From Chrysomallon squamiferum (taxonomy: Eukaryota; Mollusca; Gastropoda; Neomphalida; Peltospiridae), in contig CM022672.1 of NCBI GenBank assembly GCA_012295275.1, positions 1,653,443 to 1,717,442 on the forward strand: 64,000 nucleotides of DNA, given 5' to 3'. The translations under genes were made by a program, and so were the position numbers. The notes under the pieces were generated by a model. The model was not told where the DNA came from. It was given only the letters and a program-made list of their open reading frames with translations, and did not search any database. Shown piece by piece: positions 12,701 to 25,845 of the stretch (position 1 is its first letter; each line of letters opens with the position of its first letter).

Positions 12701-15700
12701 TTCTGAAAATTTCTCTTCTTTATCTATACTCAATTGTGATGGAAGCAAACATGCTGAAGAACAACCGGGCTTTGATGAGTTATGTTCCATATCTGACTCA
12801 CCTGCAGAATGAGCATAATTTGTAACATCTGAAAATTTTGATGAAGATGAAATCCTAACATATCCACCACCAGATTCTGACCCTTCACCATGATCATGCT
12901 GAACCAACACTGATGAAACATTTTGAGTAGTAAACTGTGAGTTAACTAATTTTGAAATGTCATTCAACTCAGGTTGATTATATTGCATTGTTTTAAATGT
13001 TGAAGTGCATGCATCCTTATCTGACTTAGAGTCAACTGTAACATCACTGTATGCAGGTTGAGGTAGAATATCATCTTCACTATCTTTAGAAATATAATTT
13101 TCATTACTTGCTGAAAGAAATCTTTCTTTACCTTTTGTTGCATCACTATCTTCTGAAAGAAATCTTGTATCAATTTTTGAAATATAACTTTTATAACCTT
13201 CTGAAATAGTTTTTCCATTACCTTTTGGATGATGAATTTTATAATTATTTGGGAGTGTACCACCTTTATTATTTGAGACTGAATTTTCATAACTTTTTTC
13301 AAGAGCATTGTCATTACCTTTCTGAAGGGAAATTCCGTGAAGAGCATTTGTGTCACAAGTTCTGAGAAGTCTATTGGGTGAACTTAGCTCATCAAATGAC
13401 TTGTTAAGTTTCTTTGATTCAGAACAGACAAAAGCATTGTCAAAAAGAAGATTTGGCATTGACAATGGTCTCTGCATTGCATTACAGTTCAGCTGAGGTT
13501 CCTGCAACATTGGATTATACTTCCCTCTCTTCTTCTTCAGGAATTTTTTCAGTCTGTTTTTCTTTGGTTTCATGGAAGCATCCAAGAATTCAGCTCTCAT
13601 GAAAAACTCAATGTCTCTGTCATTATTTGGATGCCAACATTTTGCAGCATCATTGACATGACTGTTACGGCAGTTACTATCTGTCTCATTAGAACATGAA
13701 CTAAATGAATTTTGATTAGCTTCTTCTGTTCTCTGACTAGACTCAGATGACTGCTGATTCCTCAAATTTTCACAGTCAGAAGCAGATTTTGTCCGTGCTT
13801 TCAAATTTCTACAAACATCGCTGTCCGAGTTAGATGACAGTCCTGAAACACCTCCTTTGTTGTTAAAAATTTCATCTGTTTTGGAAATTCTGTTATCAAA
13901 TGACTGCATGGAACCAAACAGTGGAGTGCTTTGTGGTCGTTTCACAATGTAGTGCCTCTTTTTCCTCAGTTTCAGTTCAGATGTTTTATTGTCCTGTGCT
14001 GGGTTTACAAATCTGGGATCTGTATCATCTATATCATCAGTGTCATCACTGAGATGGTAAGATCTGGGAGTGCTGAAAGCATCACCTGCATGTTGTCTAG
14101 ATCTCGGGTTGAAGAAAATCTCTTCAAGTTCTCTGCAAAGATTAAAAACAGGCAATAAAATAAACAAAACTGTCAAACCTCTTCACTGTGGAAATGGGTA
14201 TTATACCCTCTGAAATCAAGCATTTGAATTATGGTAAAAGTAGATGATTGTGGACCAATGAAAATGTTTTATGATGCACCTGAGATTACATTATGATAAG
14301 TTTATTATGACTATTAAAGCAGTTATTATAATAGAGAAGTTAAATCATGAAATGATATATTAATAAATTCAAATCAAAGTTAAGGATGATAACAAACACC
14401 AACATAATGACATCAGGACAGGAAATGAATTGGAACAAATTATTCAAGCATTTTTAATATTTTTAAACCCATAAAACTGATTTAGAATAGGAATGATTTA
14501 TTAAAAAAAACACACACACACGGTATTACACAAAAAACATATACGTGTAAGGTCTTAACTAAATGTTGCAGAGACTCACTTTTCAGAAGAATGCCCACTA
14601 TCTTCTGTTGCTGTGTGTTTAGTAGCTGCACTCTGAACCCTCCATTTCATTGCAATTCTTCTTGGTGTACCTCCTGCTGTAGTGACATTGGAACGAGGAG
14701 TGTAAATACTGAAATATTAAAGGATTTTAACTTAATAATTAAATTTTCACTTTATTAATTCATTAACTGGTTAAACTAAATTAAGTTATTGGTGTCCTCT
14801 CAGAATCATTTCAGATATGAAGAATGTATTTTATTTAAAGTGCAATTATTGTAATAAGAACAAAATATATAATTTTGTATTGTTTAAAAAAAAAAAAATA
14901 ATAATAATTTGATGATGATGATGGTTAATAATAATAACAATAATAAAAATAATAATAATAGTAATAATAATAAATACAAAAAAACTGTTGTTTTCTCATG
15001 AAGTTACTGTAACGACTGAAATGATAATAAAAAGAGAACTGATATAATCATAGCTGTCTTACAGAAAGATATTCAGGCTATCGTGATTTATTTATACTGT
15101 TAGTTTTTATTTTTTGCATTTTTAATATAAGAACTGATATGATTTAAATAAACTTACATTTACCCACTGGCATGATTATTTTACAGTTATATACTTTGTT
15201 ATTAGCATAAATAAAACCTTTTTAGAAATTTAAAATTTTCTCTCTGAAAATGATTCAACACTCAAAAAAAAAATAATGTAGACTGTTTAAATTTCAGTTT
15301 GATTTTGTTTTAAAAATTGTAATGTCCAAAAAAAAAAAATATATATATATATAAAAAGCTGCATATAATATTAGGTCCCTGAAATTAAACTTGATTATAT
15401 ACAACTGCTTAGCTATCACCCGACAGATTCCAGTCTAATAATATTTAACAGTTACATGCATATACATACATTGAAATCTGTTGCAGTATAGTTAACAAAT
15501 ATTTATTTATTTATTAGTAATTTCTTTCTTTCATTCATTCAAGTAATTACCTTCTTGGTGTGTGATTGAAGATTTCAGAATCAGTATATCCTGAAGACAA
15601 ACTCCGGATGGATAGATCATCTCTGTTTGTGCTGCTTCCACAAGATGGCTGCCCGAGTTTAGATAATCCATCTTGTAAATACCTCAGATCAGTAGAATCT

Positions 15701-17605
15701 GCATCGACATGACACAAAAATCTGGGATTAACACATTCAAGACCAGTGACAGCAGAAACTCCTAAATGATGTATGTCTGAGTCATTAGTCATGGAACACT
15801 GCCTGTCACCAACGCAATCTGAAAAATTTTTGATTTTTCAATTACTCATGACTGACATAAATGTACCTGTCAGATAAATCATACAACTTTAATATATACA
15901 TTTTGTCAATTACATTAACTTTGAATAACTGGCATGTATCTGATATGAAGATGGACGGATTGATTGACGGAATGATGGATGAATGGATAAATGGATGGAT
16001 GGATGGATAGACAGATATATAAACTGAAAGACTGACATTTACAAATATTTATGGATACATGACTAATGGATTAAATAAAAGAAAGCTATAAACAAAAAGA
16101 AATTAAACCTACCTGTACAGGTTTAATTTCATGGTATTAGATGCATTGTGACTGGTATTAGATCAGTTTGAGATTAATGTTACATGATTTTATTAAGACA
16201 GATTACTGTATTAACATGATGACTCAACTTGTTAGCTACTTTCCCACTGATTTACTCTCTCTTGCTTGCACACTTTCATTCTTAGGTGAGTAAAGATTAG
16301 CAAAATTAATCTATCAGTCTGTAACATGTATCCTTTTCCTGATATATGTGTATCTAACAAGGGTAAGATGCAACAACAACAACAGAAAAAAAAAAAATGC
16401 TCCCATTCAAAGGCCTTTTATCTTAATGACATATTTTGTTATTAGCAAAAGTAGATACTGAAACTAATCAGTTGAAAGTATATAATATATATAGGTTCTC
16501 ATAGACATACTTAAAAAATACTGATCAGTGTTAACATTAAAAATTACATCCTTTTTGTAAGCCAAAAATCAGCAAACAGTCTACAAAATGTCATAAAATC
16601 AGTTTATATATTGACCAATGGTTCAAGCAAGCTTCACTTGGGCACACGAATCAGTGACTTAGCAATCTGTTCAACAGAAAGACAGTATTAATTAATTATT
16701 ATATAAAAGGTTCTTTATTAAATGACCACACTCATTGAAACTACATGACATTTTCCAGTACCACAGTAATTATAAAGAAATAAAACAGAAATGCAAGGGT
16801 TCAGCATAAGAGAATATGAATCATATACCCATTTTGAAAGTTTTCACATGGTGCACATTTATCTGGTTAAACTGTATTAGCTAATTAGAGAAAAACAGTC
16901 TTATGTTAATGTGTTAGATGTTTAGTTTTGCAGGATAAATGGGATAAGAAAGCTTATACTATCCCAGTAAGTTCTGGGAAGATGCCAGCATTGACATCTG
17001 AACCCAGTGCATTGTACTCAGGTAATTTATCAATCAATCATCATTATTAAGCAAAGGTAAAATATACCACATATCTATCAACATAGTTTTCAATGAAGAG
17101 TATATTCAAACAGTCATAATCAATATGTCATTTCAATTTGGTTCTTTTTAAAATTATTATTATTACTATTATTATATATATATTTTATTTATTTATTTAT
17201 TTTTTAAACATTTCTACTAGATTAGTATATGCAGCTTTCTAAAAAAAAAATATTTTTATTATTATTATTATTTTTTAATAAATACACCATAATTTCATGC
17301 AAAAAGGAATTAATGCCTGATTGTGTTTGGGGTTTTTTGATGTGTGTTTCTTTTAATCCACCTAATGACTAAACACAATGGTATTAACCCAAGCTGCTCT
17401 GCACACCTTTAAAATAATAGCAGGTATTGACAGGTACAGATTAAAAAGGCAACATTGCAAGCTGTTATGAATATAAATGATGATAAACCATTCAAACATA
17501 ATGTAAATGTTTCTGTATGTTCTGCTATGGTTACATTTATATATATATACACAACTGATTTATAGTTACAGAATATATTGATCTGACCCATGTCAATACA
17601 TATAT

Positions 17606-17646
<41 letters not shown>

Positions 17647-20086
17647 CTTAAAGCATCTATTATATAAGTAACTTTGTTTTATATTTTTAATATATATATG
17701 TTTTTTTTTTTTCATATTATTATATTATACTTGTATACTAGATTAATTTGTATTATACTTTATGTTCTACTTATTTATTTCATGTATTATATATTAAATT
17801 GTATTGCACTGTATAATAGCTTATATCAACCATTAAGCACAGTAGGTTATGCCAATAAAAACAAAATACTATAACAGGATGCTTTTTTAAAATTAAATTT
17901 AAAGCATGTGGTGTATAAAATAGTCTTCCTTAACAGAAATAAAATATTTTTGTTTTAATTAGTTTTTATAGTAATTGCAAAACTGTGATGCTTGCTGCTT
18001 GCAGTATTATTATTATTGTTGTTGTTATTTTTGATTTATTCATGTTATTGTTGTTGATGTTGTTGATGTTATTAATGTTATTATTATTGTTATTTTACTT
18101 ACTTGTGTAGCTCATGATGTACAAATGAAACAGTAATAATAATAATAATTACAGACACACATAAACACACACACAGACATGCATAAACACACACAAACAT
18201 CACAAATATTTCTATATCCTTCTCTTATATGTTCCCTTGTCTCTTTCTTTACTCTAAATAAATATAAATATTAAACTGGACTGGTTGGTTCAGATTATAT
18301 TAAGAAATACATGCATGTGTGTCGGTACTAAGAACATTAGTTTGTTAAGTACTTATATTTTACCATGGACAGTCATCAAGATTAGGCTTGATGCCAAGGG
18401 CAGCATTTAGTACACTGAGAAAGAGGTCAGTGTAAATATCTTTTACAAAATCAATGAGTGATTAAGTTCACCTAGTCAATAAACAGGAAATAAACCCAGT
18501 TCACCATCCCAGCATAACACCTACTTACTGAGATATGAATCAAATATTAAGTACTTTAAAAAATATATATGTAAATCAGTTATTAATCTGCATATTCATA
18601 TAGAATACTGATTTATAATAGATTGAATGTAAAAATAAAGAAAAAAGTATTTGAATTGTTTAAACAAGAATTTACTTCAGATACACTCTTTGTGATTTGA
18701 ATTACAAAACTTGATTTCTTGATCCAAAAATTAAATAATGAACAGAGCATCTTAATAGTAACAGCACTTCCAAAGATGTCATATACTATATACCAGTAAC
18801 AGGTCTTAGGCTAGAAAAGGAAACAGCCCCAGTAAATACTCTATGAAAAACTGATGATTTGATATATTGTGGCTAAAAAAATGTTTAAAAATTTCTATCG
18901 ATATTTAATTTAAATAAATGAAACATACCATTCTGATGAATCCACTGGAAATCTGCTGCTTCCACTTTCCATGTTGATATTTTCACTTGGTTATCTGGCA
19001 TCTTAGGCAGATTAGAAATGTCTGAAACCTGGAGTCCATTTTGTGGAATCTGAACTGACAGTTTTTCTACTGAATGAGAAGATTTAATGGATGATGACTC
19101 CACATCGATTGCACTGTCACATGGTGAGTCCAGAAGTGTTGAAGAACCACTAATTTTCACAGACTGACTGCATGAAAAGCACAGATTACCAGAATCTTCA
19201 TATGCTTTATTTTTTTGTTGTTTGCACAGATTCTGGCATATTTCTGTAAATGATTTGTGTTCTGTCAAATTGTCAGTGTAATCATGACCATCACTTCTGT
19301 TTTCATTAGAATGTGAAACGTCCTGATCCATGGGAGGCATCTGGTCACTTACATTAGCATCAGAAGGAAATGAATGTTCTTGTTCGTATTCAGGTCTAGA
19401 AAATGGCACTGAAAACAAACTTGAAGATCTTTGGTATGATGGTTTATGTCTAGTTTTATCATAAGGCAAACTCGATGCATCAGAACCACTTTCAACATCC
19501 AGTACTGGAGATGACTGGTCTAGTCTCTGATGAGACAGAAAAGGAGATTTTCTGTAAAGTAAATGATTTAACATTTCTGCATTTTTCTGTAACCTGTCCT
19601 GGAGTGATTGATTTGAAACAACTGATTTGGTGTGCTGCTGACCAAAACCTTCTCTGTCTGCACTTTCACTACTTCTAGGCCACAGTTCATCCTTGATCTT
19701 CAACCAACCATTAACTTTCCTAGACTTTTCTGAAAAGGTACTGGAATTATTATCTTTGGAACAATTACTGATATCTTCTTGTTCTGAAGTATCCAAAAAG
19801 CCATTGGATTTCTCCAAATTGTTTGAATAATGTCTAGCAGTATCTCTGGGGGTCTGAGTATTTGATGCCAAATCCACTGAAGGTTCATTTTCATCCTTAA
19901 AGTGGACATGCAGCTCGTGATCTGATACAGTCTTTGAGATGTTCAGAGCTTCTTGTCTAGCATGTCTTTGCTGTCGACGTCTGTAGATTGCTGGATAGCG
20001 ATGTTCAATATCTTGCAGTAAGCCAGCCGACCGAGAAGCATCTGTTCCACTGACATCTTCCGTTGACATACTGATGTGACATCAGT
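5686..20086 (-). CDS. Large PDZ-domain protein, 9 coding exons (1923 aa)
   Basis: Seen: coding exons in transcript order are 20069-18929, 15818-15551, 14708-14580, 14132-10966, 10582-10354, 7880-7744, 7414-7117, 6734-6529 and 5882-5686. All have AG acceptors and GT donors, the junction phases all match, and the total is 5772 nt, divisible by three. The start ATG at 20069 follows an in-frame TGA just inside the exon, and an acceptor at 20087 shows that 5' UTR exons lie upstream. The stop is TGA at 5688-5686. Residues 1 to about 1690 are low-complexity, rich in Ser/Asn/Asp/Glu and probably disordered; a Lys-rich segment (about 1691-1725) precedes a C-terminal PDZ domain (about 1820-1915). Inference: a cytoplasmic or cortical scaffold. 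Size, the lone C-terminal PDZ and proximity to XPR1 suggest a KIAA1614-like protein, unverified. Structure is confident; the name is not. Confidence 0.88.
6409..6464 (-). repeat. Decayed partial duplicate of the PDZ exon 8 end and donor
   Basis: Seen: about 56 bp inside the intron following exon 8 repeat the last part of that exon, encoding HG-IGFYIAR, and its GTGA donor. The repeat lacks about 18 bp of the exon and carries substitutions. No usable acceptor lies directly upstream of it on the minus strand, so it is unlikely to be a working exon. Inference: a relic of a small tandem duplication spanning an exon-intron boundary. Confidence 0.75.
7908..8130. repeat. Nested GGAT tetranucleotide array beside PDZ gene exon 6
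   Basis: Seen: runs of GGAT are interrupted by four copies of a GAAAGGATGGCTG-type insert, starting at 7966, 8022, 8070 and 8114. Their spacings are 56, 48 and 44 bp and so differ by multiples of four. The array begins about 28 bp upstream of the exon 6 acceptor on the minus strand, where the polypyrimidine tract and branch site normally lie. The Ile-His-Pro-Ser reading frames through it are repeat artefacts. Confidence 0.9.
8131..10353. other. Long intron between exons 5 and 6 of the PDZ gene
   Basis: About 2.2 kb with no exon-like frame. Exon 5 (ending at 10354 in phase 2) and exon 6 (starting at 7880) join directly in phase, so no intervening coding exon is needed. It contains poly-A/T tracts and an ATA-rich run near 10265-10295. 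Nothing else is recognisable. Confidence 0.65.
10966..14132 (-). CDS. Giant exon 4 of the PDZ gene (disordered Ser/Asn/Asp-rich central region)
   Basis: Seen: a 3167-nt uninterrupted exon bounded by the acceptor TTTGCAG at 14133 and the donor GTGAGT at 10965. It encodes about residues 513-1569. The composition is dominated by Ser, Asn, Asp, Lys and Glu with few hydrophobic runs and no recognisable fold. It holds short basic patches such as [18 protein letters not shown] and many SxSE or SDS acidic-serine clusters that look like phosphosites. Known: very long internal exons in otherwise short-exon genes commonly encode disordered linkers. Inference: a flexible tether or phosphorylation-dependent interaction region between the N-terminus and the PDZ domain. 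Confidence 0.85.
15819..18928. other. Long intron between exons 1 and 2 of the PDZ gene
   Basis: About 3.1 kb. Exons 1 and 2 join in phase (G plus AT), so no extra coding exon is required. It contains a short GGAT patch (about 15950-16010), ATT runs and a (TA)n run (about 17611-17645). The reading frame at 17674-17874 is TA-rich low complexity. No transposon or RNA gene was recognised. Confidence 0.65.
18929..20086 (-). CDS. First coding exon of the PDZ gene, with part of the 5' UTR
   Basis: Seen: the acceptor ATTTTCAG precedes 20086. Seventeen UTR bases include an in-frame TGA, then ATG at 20069. The first about 50 residues are the most ordered-looking part: [23 protein letters not shown] could form an amphipathic basic helix. 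The remainder is Ser-rich with repeated acidic patches. The exon ends in phase 1 at a GTATGT donor (18928) and joins 15818. I found no named domain. The basic helix is a candidate membrane- or cytoskeleton-binding segment, by inference only. Confidence 0.82.
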
Positions 20087-21122
20087 CTGAAAATAATTAT
20101 CAGAGACATGAAAGGAATGCATAAATGTAATGATGTTAACATAATGCATGCTGGGTAAAATGAACATCCACTGTTTGGATATAAAGTACATTTTTGAAAA
20201 TTATGTATGTATGTATGTATGTATGTGTGTGCATATATATATATATATAAACTTCATAGAGATCAAAGAGAACAACAAAAGAACAACATTTAAAAGAAAA
20301 TATCATATGCAGTAATCACTAAATTTTGTCAATCCTGATCAAACAGAGAAACAAACTGCTCAGGTACACTGAAGGACAAAAAGCAAATTTTTAAATTCAA
20401 AAATATGCATGTACATGCTGTTATTATCGGACCAGAAAGACATAAACTAAACTAAATCTGGATTATTTTCAGGATAGAATTTCAAAAACTGTATAATAAC
20501 ACATATTCATGCAGTGCTGTATGTATGTGAATATCTGATCTAAGGCCATATAAATGAAAGAAAAAGAAAATTATACACTTTTCAATTTATATAAATTATA
20601 ATTCAAACAACAAAAATGCTATTGAAATGACTAGTTTGATACAGTTTATATCAGTTCAGCATAATTACAAACCATGGCAAATAAAACACAAAGGCCAGCA
20701 TATTTAATCTGGGATAGAAACAACCTTGAATCAGAGCTATTTGGTTACATGTTGGTTGACAGAAACTGTTGACATATTCAGGTAACATAAGAGCAGTGAA
20801 GTACTTCAACCATACAAACACACTATGGGGTTAAATATAAAGTTATTTTCTATATACTGTATTGTTTTCTCAAAGATTAAAAATGAGAAAGTTCCCTGAA
20901 AACAGAATAACAAAAACAAAAGCAGTTATTTCCTATTCTGAATAGAGATCCATATTTGACTCATGTGATGAAAAGAGAAACATGAAATAAGATTTTAAAA
21001 AATACAAGAGAAAAAGATATATATATTTAACAAAATAATTTTAGAAATTACAAGTGGGAATGATGAAATGTGCTTAAAAGAAGAGTAAAATTAATATTTG
21101 TAAACTGCATTAATTATTATTA

Positions 21123-21162
<40 letters not shown>

Positions 21163-21553
21163 AACAATAAGTACTGTAAAGGTAAAAAATAAAATGTATT
21201 TTTATTATGGGAAATGCAGATGTTCTGAAAAACAGAATATAAAACAATCACTCAAGTAACACTGGAAACGATGATGATAAATACTGTCCTGGAACAAAAC
21301 CTTTTTAGTCCAATGTAATAAGTGTAAAATATTAAGTTATTTTTCTAAACAGTCTGCATACTTTAAACAGTGTATATAAATTACAATAATAAAACTTTAA
21401 TACAGAGACATTTAGCATAATTCATGAATAAAATATGAGCTAAAAACATATTTGTTTCACTATTCAAAACAAATATTCTTCTGTGAAGTTCATTAAACTG
21501 GGAATAAACAATCTTAGCAGCCCATAAAATTTACCAAAAATACAAAACAAACC

Positions 21554-21584
<31 letters not shown>

Positions 21585-23176
21585 CCAAACCTTTTGATAA
21601 TTACATCTTTTTTCTTTTATAACAATTATTATTTCAAACAGATTCTGTTTCCAGCTACAGAGGTACTGGTGTAATATATATCCATAACAGAACAGATACA
21701 CAATTAACTAAGAATACTCACAAGTAACCACTAGCCTTAGGGTGGAAAGTAAAAATGACACTCTGCCAATGCAGGTAATCTTTCAATTCATTACCTGACA
21801 AAAGACAGGACACTGGTCATGGAATACAACACGTACCAATATAATAACAGTGTTTACTTTTGGAATACTTGCTGAACCTGCCAGCCGTAGATGTAGGAAT
21901 CTTGTCATTTCCTGTCAGCATAAAACGAAAACCTGCTGCAAGAAACAATTAGGCCTCTGCAGGTGTCAGGAAATAAATTTACTTCAAGTAATAAAGATAG
22001 TCCATAAAATGACAGCAGGTAACCACTTTTTATAAATATATACAAGTTATGATTTTTTTTTTTTTTTTAACGCAAAGATATGAAAACAAATCTTTTTATG
22101 TATGGGCATGTGTGTCTGCATATGTGTGCATATGCATGTGCATGTTTGCAGCTGTTCAACTATGTGTATATATTGGATATTATGATTTTATTTCTAAATA
22201 TAGAAATATTTCACTAAATGGACAATTGTTGTTACAACTATTTCCTTTCAAAAAGTGGATCGTTTGATTTTCAGAAGACACTTAAGCATTCTACGACACC
22301 ATTAAACTGCAGGCATTAACACTCTGTGTTATTTAACCTGGATACAAACAAACTACCTGCTGCCAGTCCTCTGTTAATCAGATGTGTGAGGATATTTTTT
22401 AACAAATACAATTTATTTTATTAACAAACAAAGCTATATCATATTTCTCTGATGTGTACAAACATTTACATATAATGCTATAATGTACATATGTGTAATT
22501 TTAGATCTGATATATTTCAAGACATTTGATTTTAATTCCACACCTGTTTTGCAAACATATATTAGACAAAAACAGAGCTATTTTGTTTAGCTGAAACACA
22601 GATTTAATGGAATAAATGCAAGAAATAAAATAGTAATTACAAATTACTTTATTTTTTTATTATTTTTTTATTTATTTCCTTTTTTATATCTGTTTCATAG
22701 TAATTACTTCAATAAGATATTCAAGGAATCAAATAATTTGATTTGACTTAAATAAATGAAACTAAATACATAAAACTAAATACACTTAACACTATTATAT
22801 ATATGTATTTTTGGATTTGTGTATTAATTTTTTGTTAGGTTTAGGATGCTTTTTTAAAAATTATTATTATTATTTTTTAATAATTATCTAAAGTGTTTTC
22901 CTATAGCTTTTTAAATTAATATTATTTGGTTAATTCTTATAACAATAAAAAAAATAATAAATATTATTATTATTTAATTTATTTATTTACATTTATATTT
23001 GTTTTCTATCTACTAATTTCTTGCTAATTATCTACTATTTAAATTATCTGTGTACATTATTTACATCCTACAAAATTATTAAAAATTCTTGCCGACTATG
23101 TATTTAACTAATGAAGTGAACACAGCAGGTTAATAGACATTAATGGTTAAATTAATTAACATTATTATTAAAGAGA

Positions 23177-23240
<64 letters not shown>

Positions 23241-23480
23241 CCCCATTCCATATCGAAATGCATAGCAATAAAATGACCAATAACATAATACGCATAGCTT
23301 AAGTTACTTATTGACAACAAAATTAACAGCTATGCTGTACATAGTGTTTAAGTGTATATACAAAACATGCAGGAGCTCTCTGCTTTAGCTACTGCTTAAA
23401 TTATCAGGTTTTTAAAAAAATATTATAAGAAACTAATTAAAAATTGCAATCATAAATAAAAGCATCAAATACCTTTTTTT
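20087..23480. other. Upstream non-coding region of the PDZ gene
   Basis: The acceptor at 20087 shows that this is at least partly a 5' UTR intron of the minus-strand gene. It contains an (ATT)n run (about 21125-21165), a (TA)n run (about 21555-21582) and a (CA)n run (23178-23239). No credible coding exon was found; the frames at 21850-22267 lack supporting splice structure. Confidence 0.6.
23178..23239. repeat. (CA)n microsatellite
   Basis: An uninterrupted CA dinucleotide run of about 62 bp in the region upstream of the PDZ gene. A second (CA)n run lies at about 24849-24889 on the XPR1 side. Confidence 0.95.
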
Positions 23481-23625
23481 AAAAGCTGCCAAAATCCTTT
23501 TCTGTACAGGCTTTTTGCAGCATCTTCCTACAAGAATGTTTTTATGTTTCACCGAGACGCAATCGTTCCCGACGAAAGCTTTGTGTAGTAACGTGAAACG
23601 TCACATTTAGGAGCACATTGTTTGA
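23475..23625 (-). promoter_or_regulatory. Candidate promoter and first exon of the PDZ gene
   Basis: Seen: a local cluster of CpG dinucleotides in a CpG-poor background, with a TGACGT half-CRE and an overlapping CACGTT on the minus strand. It is followed, in the minus direction, by a possible donor AAAAG|GTATTT near 23473. Known: animal promoters often stand out by CpG content and CRE-like sites. Inference: the transcription start and non-coding exon 1 of the PDZ gene, spliced to 20086. No transcript supports this. Confidence 0.35.
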
Positions 23626-23989
23626 TTATGTCACAGGGTATTTATAGCAACCGTATTCTAAACAAGAAGTTGTGACTAGTGGACAGTTATTGATGTATGC
23701 TATGTTCTTGGTATCTTAGTGTAATGGAAAAATAATAAATAAATATCGTTAGCATATACTTTATGCACACAACACACTCAAAAAAATGGATGTAATTATT
23801 ATTATTATTATTTCCAAACTTCAAGGCATACTTGAATTTTAGAATTTTAACATCTTAAAATAAAAATTATGACACTTTTAAGACCAGTCTGAAATAATGT
23901 TATTTGTTGATTAAAACTGTTTTATTTCTTTCATGGGTATCTTGGATGTATGCCTATTTTCAATATAAAATTAGTACAGTTAGTACAAT

Positions 23990-23992
<3 letters not shown>

Positions 23993-24052
<60 letters not shown>
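23993..24052. repeat. (TTA)n microsatellite
   Basis: About 60 bp of TTA repeats between the two divergent genes. The poly-Tyr reading frame through it is an artefact. Confidence 0.93.
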
Positions 24053-24359
24053 GTAATAATGACAGTTACAACCACAACAATAATAAAATCGACTGTTCAA
24101 AATTAATACTATTAGAATCTGTTAGGCAGCTATTATATCATATTTTGTCACAAAATTGCACGTGATACACTTCTTTCGTATACGTTTTAAACCACTTCCT
24201 GTTGTGTGTTAAAAATCAAAACAAAGTATTTCGTTTGTTTGGGTCATCTTATAAATAATAAAGCTATTGCAGGGAATTTTGTGAATATAAATTACATAAT
24301 TCAATAAAAATTTATAGACTGTTTGTAATAAATGACAAACGTTTTTAGAATCCTAGATA

Positions 24360-24471
24360 TATTTTGTATTATCACACGACGTCTGCTTTTTTTCTTATCT
24401 ACTTTCGCTTAGCAGGAAAGAAATCGTTTTCGACTTGAATTAGTTTCAGTTCTTACAGACTCAGCTCTCAG
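24360..24471 (+). promoter_or_regulatory. Candidate promoter and non-coding first exon of XPR1
   Basis: Seen: a patch with several CpGs (CACGACGT, TTTCGCTT, AAATCGTTTTCGA) ends in a good donor, CTCAG|GTAATC, at 24471/24472. The first XPR1 acceptor downstream is at 25811. Inference: a 5' UTR exon ending at 24471 joins the UTR part of the ATG exon. The candidate promoters of the two genes lie about 0.8 kb apart, head to head. Confidence 0.35.
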
Positions 24472-24847
24472 GTAATCATTTTCATTATCTCATTAATATA
24501 CTTATTAATATTGTAACATTTAATATTAACCGCATGTTATATATGATTCCTAATATTAAACGGTGTTATTTGGAGATGAAACAGGTGCGCGCTGATACAT
24601 CATACTCAGTTATAATTTTACTGGTTATGAAGTTAAAAATAAATAATTATGATGACGTGATCTCATAGAAGATTGAATCTAACATAGATTTATACACAGA
24701 TTGAGAACTGAAGTTATACTACACATACACACTCATTCACATACATTGTTTCATATACATACCAAGTGTGCATATTTTTGTCTGCCACTTTCATATTTTC
24801 TTAATAGTATAATACAGTTCGAATATCTAAAAAAAATAATATATGTG

Positions 24848-24890
<43 letters not shown>

Positions 24891-25811
24891 TATACATGTA
24901 TGAGGTATTTATTCATATACCTTTATTATTATATTTATTATTTACATTTACATTTACGTTTATATTTATTTATTTATTTATTTATTTATTTATGTAGATA
25001 TGTATTCCTTTATTTGGCATAACTTCATAAATGCAATTGTGTTTTGATTCATACACACATACATATGGACTTACGTATATATGCATGCATACATACATGT
25101 ATATATTGCTGTCCATATTTAATATGACATGGAAAATTATTACTAACCTAAAAATCATTAAGTATGCTGCTATTTTTAGAATCATTGATTGATGGTGGTC
25201 AGAACTGATATTTCTAGTTCGTATTAAATTACTAGTTCGTTTGGTAACAAAAGCAAATTCTTTGAAACTGTCAGTTACCTGTCAGTAACAACAAATGAAT
25301 TGTGTTTTCTTTCTTGTTCATTGTAAATGGAGCCTGCCATTTTAGCTATATTTTGATACAAAAGCAGCAGCCTTATGGTGTAGTTAATAAATAAATAAGC
25401 TTGGATGGCAATCAGGATATATTTTGTTTCCATTTCTTAGATCTAAAAACAGATTATTATTATTTTCACATTTATATTCAAATAAGTTAATAATAAGAAT
25501 GTATTAATTCACTTCTGTTTAATTGTTTTAAGGATTAAAAGGGTAAGCAATATATACTAAAGACTAAAATGATTTTAGAAGCAATATTTAAGATATCTTG
25601 TAGTATTTGAAAATTTCACTAGTCTTAAATACGATTAAAATGTTTAAAATATTGATGTTAATATATTGCCATTATAAAGTATTAATATTTAATACAAAAA
25701 TGATCTGTTGGGATTTAGTTATTTTAAGTCATTAAATGTTTTAATTATAATTTTGTTATTTTGTTATTTTGTTATTATTTTTTTTAATATATATTAATTT
25801 TTTTCCTTCAG

Positions 25812-25845
25812 ATAATGATACTCTATCAATAAATCTGAAACCATA
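25812..25845 (+). promoter_or_regulatory. Short 5' UTR segment with a 5-codon upstream ORF
   Basis: Seen: after the acceptor CCTTCAG, an upstream ATG at 25815 opens a five-codon frame closed by TAA at 25830-25832, 13 nt before the XPR1 ATG at 25846. The XPR1 start context is CATAATGA. Known: short upstream frames can reduce or condition initiation at the main start. Whether this one does so here is inference. Confidence 0.6.
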
